A DNA stretch of 6,640 nucleotides from Candidatus Omnitrophota bacterium (GTDB lineage: Bacteria; Omnitrophota; Gorgyraeia; Gorgyraeales; Gorgyraeaceae), in assembly GCA_020057645.1 (NCBI GenBank), contig JAGVFL010000150.1, forward strand, positions 1 through 6,640. Direction: 5' to 3'. The translations under genes were made by a program, and so were the position numbers. Each line of letters starts with the position of its first letter. Within the stretch, counting starts at the first letter, position 1. The notes under the pieces were generated by a model, which worked only from the letters and a program-made list of their open reading frames with translations, was not told the DNA's origin and did not search any database. Shown here piece by piece: positions 1 to 5,823 of the stretch.

Positions 1-63
1 TGTAATATGAAGATCAGATGCCTCTTTTTCAACGGCGGCTTTTAGAAGGTCTTTTATATCCAT
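1..63 (-). CDS. pilT: Type IV pilus twitching-motility ATPase, PilT-like (N-terminal 21 codons only)
   Basis: The gene runs off the left edge, so only the first 21 residues are visible. They begin MDIKDLLKAAV and continue EKEASDLHIT. This matches the N-terminus of the PilT/PilU branch of secretion ATPases, where a short helix is followed by the highly conserved ASDLH signature. PilT is a cytoplasmic hexameric ATPase that powers retraction of type IV pili. The Walker motifs lie outside the window. No Shine-Dalgarno sequence precedes the ATG at 63. A second in-frame ATG lies at 75, inside the adjacent palindromic repeat, and would add MTHN, but it has no ribosome binding site either. A PilB/GspE-type ATPase or another PilT paralogue cannot be excluded from so short a stretch. 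The neighbouring metabolic genes give no functional support. Confidence 0.65.
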   Translation of the reverse strand, partial: MDIKDLLKAAVEKEASDLHIT

Positions 64-70
64 ATTGTGT

Positions 71-170
71 GTCATTGCGAGCGAAGCGAAGCAATCACTG
101 AGATCCCTCGCTTTGCTCGGGACGACCCTTCGGGTCGGATTGCTTCGTCGCTTACGCTCCTCGCAATGAC
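71..170. repeat. 100-nt dispersed-type palindromic repeat
   Basis: The outer left arm (71-96) starts GTCATTGCGAGCGAAGCGAA. The outer right arm (138-170) ends CTCGCAATGAC and is largely its reverse complement. Inside lies a second perfect hairpin, CGACCC-TTC-GGGTCG (123-137). The GTCATTGCGAG...GAAGCAATC type of sequence is familiar as a dispersed intergenic palindrome in many unrelated bacterial genomes; that is general knowledge, since only one copy is visible here. It fills most of the 123-nt spacer between the leuC stop codon (187) and the PilT-like ATG (63), ending 7 nt from that ATG. Transcribed, it would form a strong branched hairpin, but no T-run follows on the minus strand, so it is not a classical intrinsic terminator. 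Confidence 0.8.
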
Positions 171-186
171 GAGAGGAGTTGTTGTC

Positions 187-1473
187 TTACTTTATATATT
201 TCCTAGGATCTGTTATTTTCCCTTCTAATGCCGAAGCCGCTACGGTAGCGGGAGAACCCAGATAAATAAACGCATCCGGATTACCCATCCTGCCTTTAAA
301 ATTTCTATTAGCGGTTGAAATACAGGCCTCGCCTGAGGCGAGAACGCCGTTATGAGTCCCCACGCAAGGGCCGCAGCCGGGCGCAACCACGCAAGCGCCT
401 GCTTTTACAAATTCTGATATCATGCCTTTTTCCATTGCCTTCTGAAAAATATCCTTTGAAGCAGGCGCTATTATCATCTTTACATTTTCGTTTATCTTAT
501 TATTTTTCAGTATAGAATGCGCTATTTGCAGATCTTCCAGCCTGCCGTTTGTGCACGTGCCTAAAAATGCCTGGTCTATCTTTGTATTTTTTAGTTTATT
601 TACCGGCACAACATTATCTACGGTATGGGGCTTTGCTATCTGCGGCACGATTTTACTCACATCAAATTCCAACACCTCTGAATATTTAGCATCCTTATCA
701 TTCTTTACTCTATGCCCTACTTGCCCCGCACCCTTGTGGTGCGGGGTGCCCTTCGCTCTATGCTCCTTCATCCATTTATAAGTCTTCTCGTCCGGTTCAA
801 ACAGCCCTGCCTTTGCTCCCATTTCAATCGCCATATTGGCTATGGTAAAGCGGCCGTCCATGCTTAAACTCTTTATATATTCCCCTGAAAACTCAATCGC
901 TTTATACGTAGAGTAATCAGCGCCCAGTTTTCCTATTATGTGGAGTATCACATCTTTTGAATAAACGCCTTTTCCGGCTTTGCCTTTGAGGATTATCTTT
1001 ATAGTTTCAGGGACCTTAAACCAGTTTTTTCCGGTCGCAAGCGCCACTGCGACATCGGTAGAACCCATGCCTGTCGCAAAAACGCCGAGCGCTCCGTAAG
1101 TGCACGTATGCGAATCCGCCCCCACTACCAGATTGCCCGGCATAACCAGCCCTGATTCAGGTATAACCTGATGGCACACGCCGCAGCCAATGTCAAAAAT
1201 ATTCAAACCGTGCTCTTTCGCAAAATTGCGCATCTTTTTATGCACTTCCGATACGCCTATATTCGGGCTTGGAGCGCTATGGTCTATGACCATGCAGAAT
1301 TTATTTTTATTAAAAACCCTTTTTGCGCCCAGGTTCCTGAATGCGTCTATGATAAGCATGCTGGTCCCGTCCTGGCCAAAACAAAAATCTACGTTTGCGA
1401 CAACTACATCCCCGGCCTTTACGTCCTTATTACTATGAGAGCTGAATATCTTTTCTACTATGGTCTTACCCAT
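187..1473 (-). CDS. leuC: 3-isopropylmalate dehydratase large subunit (aconitase/LeuC family, short type)
   Basis: The 428-aa product belongs to the aconitase superfamily large subunit, which binds a [4Fe-4S] cluster and, with a small subunit, isomerises 2-isopropylmalate to 3-isopropylmalate in leucine synthesis. Visible signatures are GADSHTCTYGALG (118-130), GMGSTD (135-140), GTCTNGR with cluster ligand C307, and APGCGPCVGTHNG (364-376) with ligands C367 and C370. The length fits the 420-430 aa class shared by LeuC2 and the homoaconitase large subunit (HacA/AksD), so homoaconitase or another 2-hydroxy-acid dehydratase is possible. The ATG at 1473 overlaps the end of the aminotransferase gene by 8 nt, suggesting translational coupling. 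Only a weak upstream GAGTGG serves as ribosome binding site. Residues about 239-254 look like an in-frame insertion (separate entry). The partner small subunit LeuD is not next downstream, where a PilT-like gene starts instead. Confidence 0.88.
   Translation of the reverse strand: MGKTIVEKIFSSHSNKDVKAGDVVVANVDFCFGQDGTSMLIIDAFRNLGAKRVFNKNKFCMVIDHSAPSPNIGVSEVHKKMRNFAKEHGLNIFDIGCGVCHQVIPESGLVMPGNLVVGADSHTCTYGALGVFATGMGSTDVAVALATGKNWFKVPETIKIILKGKAGKGVYSKDVILHIIGKLGADYSTYKAIEFSGEYIKSLSMDGRFTIANMAIEMGAKAGLFEPDEKTYKWMKEHRAKGTPHHKGAGQVGHRVKNDKDAKYSEVLEFDVSKIVPQIAKPHTVDNVVPVNKLKNTKIDQAFLGTCTNGRLEDLQIAHSILKNNKINENVKMIIAPASKDIFQKAMEKGMISEFVKAGACVVAPGCGPCVGTHNGVLASGEACISTANRNFKGRMGNPDAFIYLGSPATVAASALEGKITDPRKYIK
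708..763. repeat. Palindrome flanked by 8-nt direct repeats, in frame inside leuC
   Basis: The octamer CTCTATGC occurs at 708-715 and again at 756-763. The 40 nt between the copies contain a perfect 9-bp inverted repeat, CCCCGCACC (724-732) and GGTGCGGGG (738-746), around a 5-nt loop. The repeat-to-repeat distance is 48 nt, exactly 16 codons. The minus-strand translation reads EHRAKGTPHHKGAGQVGHRV, with 'HR' recurring on each side. This looks like a small palindromic element plus target duplication that kept the leuC frame open. It sits in the variable stretch before the DAKYSEVLEFDVSKI segment (residues 261-275), away from the cluster-binding cysteines. That it is an insertion is inferred; no uninterrupted relative is available in the window. 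Confidence 0.6.
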
Positions 1474-2635
1474 TTTTATTAAACCACTCTTCTATCCTAT
1501 CTATACCCTTTTTAATATTTCCCATGCTCGCGGCAAAGCTAAGCCTTATGTGAGCGTCGGAACCGAAAACCTTGCCCGGGATAACAGCCACGTTTGCTTC
1601 ATCCAATAACCTGTCAGTAACTTCCATGCTGGACAGGCCTTTTTTATTTATCCTGCAGAATATGTAAAAAGCCCCTTCCGGCTTCAGGCAGGAAAGCCCT
1701 TTTATTTTATTTATCCTGTCTACTATATAATCCCTTCTTTTCTCAAATTGATTCTTCATCTCGCCTACAATAGTCCCGCTGTTCGTGAGCGCCTCCAGCG
1801 CAGCCATCTGACTTATGGAAGCGGGGTTTGACGTAGAATGGCTTTGTATATTTTTAATGGCTGTTACAAGCTCGTTATCAGGTGAGGCTAGGTAACCTAT
1901 CCTCCATCCTGTCATCGCAAAACTCTTAGAAACACCGTTGACTACAACTGTGTTTTTAAAAATATCTTCGCCCAAGGAAGCTATGGATACGTGCGGATTG
2001 CCGTCAAATATAATCTTTTCATAAATCTCGTCGCTGATTATAAGAATCCCTTTTTCAGATACCAGTTTTCCTATCTTCATCAATTCTTCTTTTGCGTAAA
2101 TAGAGCCCGTAGGATTTGATGGGCTGTTTATTATGACAATCTTTGTCTTTTTTGTGATTGCCTTTTCGAGGGCAGGCAAAGATATCCTGAATCCGGAGGA
2201 ATCATCTGTTTCAATAAAAACAGGTTTTGCTTCCGCGAGAATCGCCATCTCCGGGTAGCTGAGCCAGTAAGGAGACGGTATGATTACCTCATCGCCTTTT
2301 TCGCACACTGCCTGAATTATATTGTAAAGTGAGTGTTTGGCTCCGCAGGATACTACTATCTGTGAAGGACCATAAGTAAGGCCGTTATCTTTTTGGAATT
2401 TATCGCAGATCGCCTTTTTTAGCTCATCTGTGCCTGATTCGGCTGTATATTTTGTAAACCCCTGCTGGATGGATTTTATTGCGGCTGCCTTTATATTGTC
2501 CGGCGTGTCAAAATCAGGTTCGCCCGAGCCAAAGCTTATAACGTCTACGCCTTCCTGCTTCATCTTTTTGGCTTTAGCCGTGATAGCAAGAGTTAATGAC
2601 GGGGAAACGCTTTTTGCTCTGGAAGAGAGTTTCAT
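1466..2635 (-). CDS. aspC: PLP-dependent class I aminotransferase, aspartate aminotransferase type
   Basis: The 389-aa fold-type I aminotransferase probably exchanges the amino group between aspartate and 2-oxoglutarate in the cytoplasm. Visible motifs: FGSGEPDFDTP near residues 35-45, PYW with W124, the SNPTG loop (173-177) with N174, SDEIYE (201-206) with D202 and Y205 contacting the cofactor ring, the VNGVSKSFAMTGWRIGY block (232-248) with Schiff-base lysine K237, and HIRLSFA with carboxylate-binding arginine R364. These follow the AspB/subgroup Ib pattern typical of bacteria outside Enterobacteria. Length is normal. The start at 2635 gives a standard N-terminus for the family, but no clear Shine-Dalgarno precedes it, and a large palindrome ends only 13 nt upstream. 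The 3' end overlaps leuC. Specificity could also extend to aromatic or other keto acids, so the gene symbol is approximate. Confidence 0.87.
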   Translation of the reverse strand: MKLSSRAKSVSPSLTLAITAKAKKMKQEGVDVISFGSGEPDFDTPDNIKAAAIKSIQQGFTKYTAESGTDELKKAICDKFQKDNGLTYGPSQIVVSCGAKHSLYNIIQAVCEKGDEVIIPSPYWLSYPEMAILAEAKPVFIETDDSSGFRISLPALEKAITKKTKIVIINSPSNPTGSIYAKEELMKIGKLVSEKGILIISDEIYEKIIFDGNPHVSIASLGEDIFKNTVVVNGVSKSFAMTGWRIGYLASPDNELVTAIKNIQSHSTSNPASISQMAALEALTNSGTIVGEMKNQFEKRRDYIVDRINKIKGLSCLKPEGAFYIFCRINKKGLSSMEVTDRLLDEANVAVIPGKVFGSDAHIRLSFAASMGNIKKGIDRIEEWFNKNG

Positions 2636-2678
2636 AGCAGTTATGGGTGGGGTTAGGCGGGCCTACGAAAAGACGCTT

Positions 2679-2699
2679 GGACGCCCCAGCGAGGCGTCC
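2679..2699. repeat. Perfect 7-bp hairpin nested in the left arm of the long inverted repeat
   Basis: GGACGCC (2679-2685) and GGCGTCC (2693-2699) form a perfect stem around a 7-nt loop. When the two arms of the long inverted repeat are aligned, the left arm has roughly 30 extra nucleotides here that the right arm lacks, so the hairpin looks like a later addition to one arm, or a loss from the other. Confidence 0.5.
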
Positions 2700-2770
2700 T
2701 TCGCTCCGCGCCGATTCTCGCTCGTCCTGCAAGCAGGCTGGGGTCTGAGGCACATTAGAAAAGTTTCGGC

Positions 2771-2799
2771 ATAATAGCTTTTTACAACTAAGCGCACAA
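2771..2799 (-). promoter_or_regulatory. Possible sigma-70-like promoter for aspC-leuC
   Basis: On the minus strand TTGTGC (2794-2799) is followed after 17 nt by TATTAT (2771-2776). The -10 box matches the consensus at five of six positions, while the -35 box is weak beyond its TTG. It would start transcription about 130 nt upstream of the aminotransferase ATG, inside the left half of the long inverted repeat. A better -35 match, TTGACA, lies at 2824-2829 but has no matching -10 at the right distance. This is a prediction from spacing only. Confidence 0.25.
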
Positions 2800-2983
2800 G
2801 GGATTACGGCGAAGTTTTTATACTGTCAAGACTACCTCCAGTATAAAAAATGAGCCGTAAACCGTAGCGCGCGGCGAAACTATTTCAGTGCCGAACGACC
2901 CCAGCCTGCTCGCAGGACACCATGCCCGCTCGAATCGACGAGGCTTTTCTTTAGGCCCGCCTAACCCCTGATTTAAATATCAG

Positions 2984-3577
2984 TTAATCGCCTTTTCGCC
3001 CAAAAAACTTCTTAAAAAATCCCGGCCTCTGTATCGGCTTCTCGCGTTTCTTGGGCTGCGGCGTTTCTTTCTTATGTTCTTCTTTTTTGTGCTCTTCTTT
3101 CTTTGGCTCTAATGGAACAGCTTTCTCTTCTTTTTGGGACGGTTTAAAACCGTCCCCTACTACTGCTGGAGCGGGTTTTTTCTCTTTTTTTGCCGCTTTC
3201 TTTTCATGCTCCGAAGTTTTTGGCTTTTCAACAAATTCAAGTATGGCCATCTGCGCGTTGTCCCCGCGCCTATTTTTTGTCAGCATAACTCTTGTATATC
3301 CGCCCAATCGATCTTTAAATAAAGGCGCGATCTCATTGAAAAGCGCCGCAACCAATTTCCTGTCGCAAAGAATGGCATAAGCCCTGCGCTGATTAGTCAC
3401 TGTCTTTTCTTTTCCGAGGGTTATAAGCTTGTCCGCCATGCGCGAAGCCGCTTTCGCCTTAGTCTTTGTCGTATGAATGCTCTTATTGATAATAAGTCCT
3501 GAGACCAGGCTCTTGAGAGTTGCCTTGTAATGACTCCTTTGTCTTCCGAATTTTACGCTTTGTCTGTGATGCCGCAT
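2984..3577 (-). CDS. rplQ: 50S ribosomal protein L17 with long lysine/glutamate-rich C-terminal extension
   Basis: The N-terminal part, residues 1 to about 118, is a standard bL17: it opens MRHHRQSVKFGR, contains TKTKAKAASRMADKLIT (37-53), and ends with the TRVMLTKNRRGDNAQMAILEF block (95-115). bL17 is a large-subunit protein near the exit tunnel. A typical bacterial L17 stops near residue 115-130. This one continues to 197 with a low-complexity tail rich in K, E and P, including the tandem EEHKKEEHKK (161-170) and a basic, aromatic C-terminus GFFKKFFGRKGD. Residues 140-148 (VGDGFKPSQ) are encoded by a palindromic repeat described separately. AGAGGA lies 8 nt before the ATG, and the rpoA stop is 22 nt upstream, as expected for the alpha operon. 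No function can be assigned to the tail. Confidence 0.95.
   Translation of the reverse strand: MRHHRQSVKFGRQRSHYKATLKSLVSGLIINKSIHTTKTKAKAASRMADKLITLGKEKTVTNQRRAYAILCDRKLVAALFNEIAPLFKDRLGGYTRVMLTKNRRGDNAQMAILEFVEKPKTSEHEKKAAKKEKKPAPAVVGDGFKPSQKEEKAVPLEPKKEEHKKEEHKKETPQPKKREKPIQRPGFFKKFFGRKGD
3136..3160. repeat. Palindromic repeat inside the rplQ coding region (related to 6526-6554)
   Basis: GGGACGGTTT (3136-3145) and AAACCGTCCC (3147-3156) are perfect inverted copies around a single A, followed by CTAC (3157-3160). The copy at 6526-6554 has the same design with GGAACGG in place of GGGACGG and a complete GTAG/CTAC pair at both ends; the rplQ copy lacks the terminal tetranucleotide on its left (low-coordinate) side. 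Read on the minus strand it encodes VGDGFKPSQ in the non-conserved L17 tail, without shifting frame. Confidence 0.8.
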
Positions 3578-3599
3578 GTTGTGTTTCCTCTATCTTTAT

Positions 3600-4589
3600 T
3601 TATCCTATTTTTTTATACTCTTTTGGTATTTCCATGCCTAAAGAAAGGCCCATTTCTTTAATCATTTCCATTATCTCCTGAAGCGATTTTTTGCCGAAAT
3701 TCCTATATTGAAGCATTTCCTGCTCTGTTTTAGTTACAAGCTCTCCTATGGTCTTTATGCGCGCCTCTCTAAGGCAGTTGCCGCTCCTTACGGAAAGCTC
3801 GAGTTCTGAAACAGGGAGTTTTAATTTTTCAAGCAATTCCTTGTTCTCCTGAGTCTCTTCTTCATGGACTTCATTTTCCACGATAATCTGGCCGAATTTT
3901 AAAAACACCTCCAGATGTTTCTGCAATATATGGGATGCGTAAAGGATTGCGTCTTTCGGCTCCATGCTGCCGTTTGTCCATATCTCGAGTATCAACTTGT
4001 CGTAATCCGTAATATGCCCTACCCTGGTATTTTCCACGTGATAACTTACCCTTCTTACCGGGGCAAATATAGAATCCACGGGTATCACGCCTATAGCCTG
4101 TCCTTCTTTTTTATTTCTTTCTGAAGGGACAAAACCCCGGCCCCTGCCTATCTCGAGTTCCATGTTAAAACTTGCGTCCTTTGTAAGAGTAGCTATGTGT
4201 AAATCCTGATTTATTATTTCCACTGTTTCGTCGGTAGCTATGTTTTTTGCCGCAACCTCGCCCTTTTTAGAAGCCTTTAAACGCAGTATCTTCGGAGTGC
4301 GGGATTCTGATTTAAGAATCAGCTGCTTTATATTTAAAATAATCTGCGGGACATCTTCCAGCACGCCGGGTATAGTAGAAAATTCATGCAGCACCCCGTC
4401 TATCTTTATAGAGGTGACTGCGGTCCCGTCGATAGAGGATATAAGAATGCGCCTCAGGGAATTCCCTATCGTAGATCCAAAACCTCTTTCAAACGGTTCT
4501 GCTACAAATTTCCCGTATGTCTTGGAATAACCCGCTTCCTCGCACTCTAATTTCTTAGGCATTTCAAATGTCTTCCAACTTATTCCCAT
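3600..4589 (-). CDS. rpoA: DNA-directed RNA polymerase subunit alpha
   Basis: The 329-aa protein matches E. coli alpha (329 aa) in size and architecture. The N-terminal assembly domain (about 1-235) shows EPFERGFGSTIGNSLRRIL (31-49), the dimerisation helix that nucleates the polymerase core, and the GRGRGFVPSE segment (148-157). An acidic linker (EVHEEETQENKE, about 240-251) leads to the C-terminal domain, with SELELSVRSGNCLREA (261-276) and YRNFGKKSLQEI (295-306). R268 corresponds to the arginine that contacts UP elements in E. coli (R265). The start at 4589 is supported by GAGGGGGT five nt upstream; an internal methionine at residue 10 begins the MPKKLECEE segment but has no better ribosome binding site. 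The gene sits in the usual rpsD-rpoA-rplQ order. Confidence 0.97.
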   Translation of the reverse strand: MGISWKTFEMPKKLECEEAGYSKTYGKFVAEPFERGFGSTIGNSLRRILISSIDGTAVTSIKIDGVLHEFSTIPGVLEDVPQIILNIKQLILKSESRTPKILRLKASKKGEVAAKNIATDETVEIINQDLHIATLTKDASFNMELEIGRGRGFVPSERNKKEGQAIGVIPVDSIFAPVRRVSYHVENTRVGHITDYDKLILEIWTNGSMEPKDAILYASHILQKHLEVFLKFGQIIVENEVHEEETQENKELLEKLKLPVSELELSVRSGNCLREARIKTIGELVTKTEQEMLQYRNFGKKSLQEIMEMIKEMGLSLGMEIPKEYKKIG

Positions 4590-4607
4590 TTATTACCCCC
4601 TCGTATT

Positions 4608-4671
4608 CGTCGTTCGTGACTCGTCGTTCGTGGTTCGTTTGCGAATCACGATTCACGAGCGGCGAACGACG
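4608..4671. repeat. Heptad-built palindrome, copy 1 (rpsD-rpoA spacer)
   Basis: A 64-nt palindrome occupies most of the 95-nt spacer. On the plus strand, after an initial CG, four 7-nt units follow (TCGTTCG, TGACTCG, TCGTTCG, TGGTTCG), then a 4-nt loop TTTG, four complementary-type units (CGAATCA, CGATTCA, CGAGCGG, CGAACGA) and a final CG. The outermost units pair perfectly, the innermost have one mismatch, and the two middle pairs have three each. The element ends 5 nt before the rpoA Shine-Dalgarno sequence. No T-run follows, so it is not a standard intrinsic terminator. Confidence 0.88.
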
Positions 4672-4684
4672 CCACCTGTTTCAT

Positions 4685-5314
4685 TTACTTCGAGTACAAT
4701 TCTACGATCAACTGTTCTTTTATGTCAGCTGCCATGTCGCTTCTTTCAGGAACCCTTGTAATCTTTGCCTTAAGGCCTTCTTTATCCACTTCAATCCATG
4801 TCGGATAGCCTCTGTCTTTTAATTTCTCAACAGAGTCTTTGATTCTTTTTACGGTCTTCTCTTTTGGTTTTATGACCACGATATCGCCTGTTTTCACAGA
4901 ATAAGACGGTATGTCTACTTTCCTATCATTTACAAGTACGTGGCCATGCATAACTATCTGCCTCGCCCCGGGCCTTGAGGAAGCAAAACAGGCTCTAAAT
5001 ATAACGTTGTCCAACCTTCTCTCCAAAAGCTCCAGAAGTTTTGAACCCGTAATGCCTTTTGAACGGCTGGCTGTCTGAAAATATTTTCTGAATTGGCGCT
5101 CCAGTATCCCGTATGTCTTTTTTACCTTCTGTTTTTCTCTTAATTGCAGTCCGTAGTTCGAAAGCTTGGTCCTCTGGCCTTTTCCGTGCTGACCAGGGGC
5201 ATAGCTTCTCTTATCAAAACCGCATTTTTCCGTATAACACCTCTGGCCTTTTAAAAAAAGCTTGGTGCCTTCTCTTCTACATACCCTGCACGATGATGCC
5301 GTATATCTTGCCAT
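4685..5314 (-). CDS. rpsD: 30S ribosomal protein S4 (zinc-binding form)
   Basis: At 209 aa this is close to the E. coli protein (206 aa). uS4 binds 16S rRNA early in small-subunit assembly and in some bacteria represses its own operon. The N-terminus MARYTASSCRVCRREG is followed by RCYTEKC, giving C9, C12, C26 and C31, the four-cysteine zinc site of the C+ type of S4. Next come the SYAPGQHGKGQ segment and the S4 RNA-binding domain, RLDNVIFRACFASSRPGARQ (residues about 92-111), then VLVNDRKVDIPSYSVKTGD. AAGGAG lies 5 nt before the ATG. The gene is between rpsK and rpoA, as in many bacterial alpha operons, and spacers on both sides carry heptad palindromes. No autoregulatory pseudoknot could be recognised by eye. 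Confidence 0.97.
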   Translation of the reverse strand: MARYTASSCRVCRREGTKLFLKGQRCYTEKCGFDKRSYAPGQHGKGQRTKLSNYGLQLREKQKVKKTYGILERQFRKYFQTASRSKGITGSKLLELLERRLDNVIFRACFASSRPGARQIVMHGHVLVNDRKVDIPSYSVKTGDIVVIKPKEKTVKRIKDSVEKLKDRGYPTWIEVDKEGLKAKITRVPERSDMAADIKEQLIVELYSK

Positions 5315-5340
5315 GTATTCTCCTTATAGCTTCCCGTGTT

Positions 5341-5413
5341 CGTCGCTCGTCAATCGTCGCTCGTGGTTCGTAACGAATTACAACGAGTCACGATTCACGA
5401 ACGACGATCGACG
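5341..5413. repeat. Heptad-built palindrome, copy 2 (rpsK-rpsD spacer)
   Basis: A 73-nt member of the same family. The left arm is CG plus TCGCTCG, TCAATCG, TCGCTCG, TGGTTCG (5341-5370), the centre is 13 nt (5371-5383) instead of 4, and the right arm is CGAGTCA, CGATTCA, CGAACGA, CGATCGA plus CG (5384-5413). It is the most diverged of the four copies and has the largest loop. It begins 5 nt after the rpsK stop codon in transcript order, and the rpsD ribosome binding site lies 15 nt beyond its other end. Confidence 0.85.
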
Positions 5414-5418
5414 AATTA

Positions 5419-5808
5419 TTACACCCTGCGTTTCTTCGGCGGCCTGCAGCCATTATGCGGAACAGGCGTGACATCTTTTATGGCGCTTATATGCAGCCCG
5501 GCTGCCTGCAGTGCCCTTATCGCTGCCTCCCTGCCTGATCCTGGGCCTTTTATAAAAACCTCTACATCTTTAAGTCCGTGCTCAATGGCCTTTTTTGCAG
5601 CGTCGCTGGCAGTAACCTGAGCTGCAAAAGGCGTTGATTTCTTGGAACCCTTGAAACCCACAGATCCGCAGCTAGACCACGCTATAGCATTGCCTTGCTT
5701 ATCGGTTATTGTAACTATTGTATTATTGAAAGTCGCTAAAATATGAGCTATGCCGATGGTGATATTCTTGGTAATCTTTTTCTTCGTCGTCTTGGGTTTC
5801 TCTGTCAT
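5419..5808 (-). CDS. rpsK: 30S ribosomal protein S11
   Basis: The 129-aa product has exactly the E. coli S11 length. uS11 lies on the platform of the small subunit and contacts 16S rRNA near the E site. The lysine-rich N-terminus ([14 protein letters not shown]) leads into [18 protein letters not shown], then [17 protein letters not shown], then the C-terminal signature [18 protein letters not shown] (112-129). The frame stays open upstream to a GTG at 5865, but those 19 extra codons are only a translation of the palindromic repeat. The ATG at 5808 has AAGAGGAG four nt upstream and gives the normal family N-terminus, so it was chosen. The gene sits between rpsM and rpsD. Confidence 0.97.
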   Translation of the reverse strand: MTEKPKTTKKKITKNITIGIAHILATFNNTIVTITDKQGNAIAWSSCGSVGFKGSKKSTPFAAQVTASDAAKKAIEHGLKDVEVFIKGPGSGREAAIRALQAAGLHISAIKDVTPVPHNGCRPPKKRRV

Positions 5809-5812
5809 AAAA

Positions 5813-5820
5813 CTCCTCTT
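5813..5820 (-). promoter_or_regulatory. Ribosome binding site deciding the rpsK start
   Basis: AAGAGGAG on the minus strand, with TTTT separating it from the ATG at 5808. It lies just outside the heptad palindrome (edge at 5824) and argues against the longer reading from 5865. Confidence 0.8.
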
Positions 5821-5823
5821 ATT

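Larger units (their letters stand above)
2649..2968. repeat. ~320-nt long imperfect inverted repeat filling the rplQ-aspC gap
   Basis: This stretch holds no gene. Its ends are a perfect 16-bp inverted repeat: GGGGTTAGGCGGGCCT (2649-2664) and its complement (2953-2968). Moving inward the halves keep matching: 21 nt at 2725-2745 match the complement of 2897-2917 with one difference, and the GTTTCG-like segments pair further in. The centre is a hairpin with TTACGGC (2804-2810) against GCCGTAA (2854-2860) and TTTTTATACT (2815-2824) against AGTATAAAAA (2840-2849) around a 15-nt loop. The whole unit can therefore fold as one long irregular stem. Defined terminal inverted repeats suggest a MITE-like element, but no target-site duplication is evident. 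It could also act as an operon boundary after rplQ, or as a structured RNA. Only one copy is visible. Confidence 0.75.

Noticed and set aside
328..342. CTCGCC-TGA-GGCGAG hairpin near the leuC 3' end
   Set aside because: It encodes the conserved GVLASGE motif with ordinary codons and has no flanking duplication, so a chance palindrome is enough.
551..781. Plus-strand open frames antisense to leuC
   Set aside because: The opposite strand carries a well-supported enzyme gene; these frames have no recognisable domains.
2430..2774. Plus-strand open frame of 114 codons across the aspC start and the gap
   Set aside because: It is mostly antisense to aspC and then runs into the palindrome; no family resemblance or ribosome binding site.
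2824..2829. TTGACA as a -35 box within the large palindrome
   Set aside because: At 17-18 nt downstream the sequence is TAATCC/AATCCC, a poor -10 match; a weaker -35 with a better -10 lies further on.
2641..2960. tRNA or other known RNA gene in the rplQ-aspC gap
   Set aside because: No cloverleaf, T-loop GGTTCGAATCC-type motif or acceptor stem could be found; the pairing is explained by one long inverted repeat.
2968..2983. Intrinsic terminator just after rplQ (CTGAT...ATCAG)
   Set aside because: The stem is only 5 bp and AT-rich, and is followed by GGGGTTAGG rather than a T-run on the minus strand.
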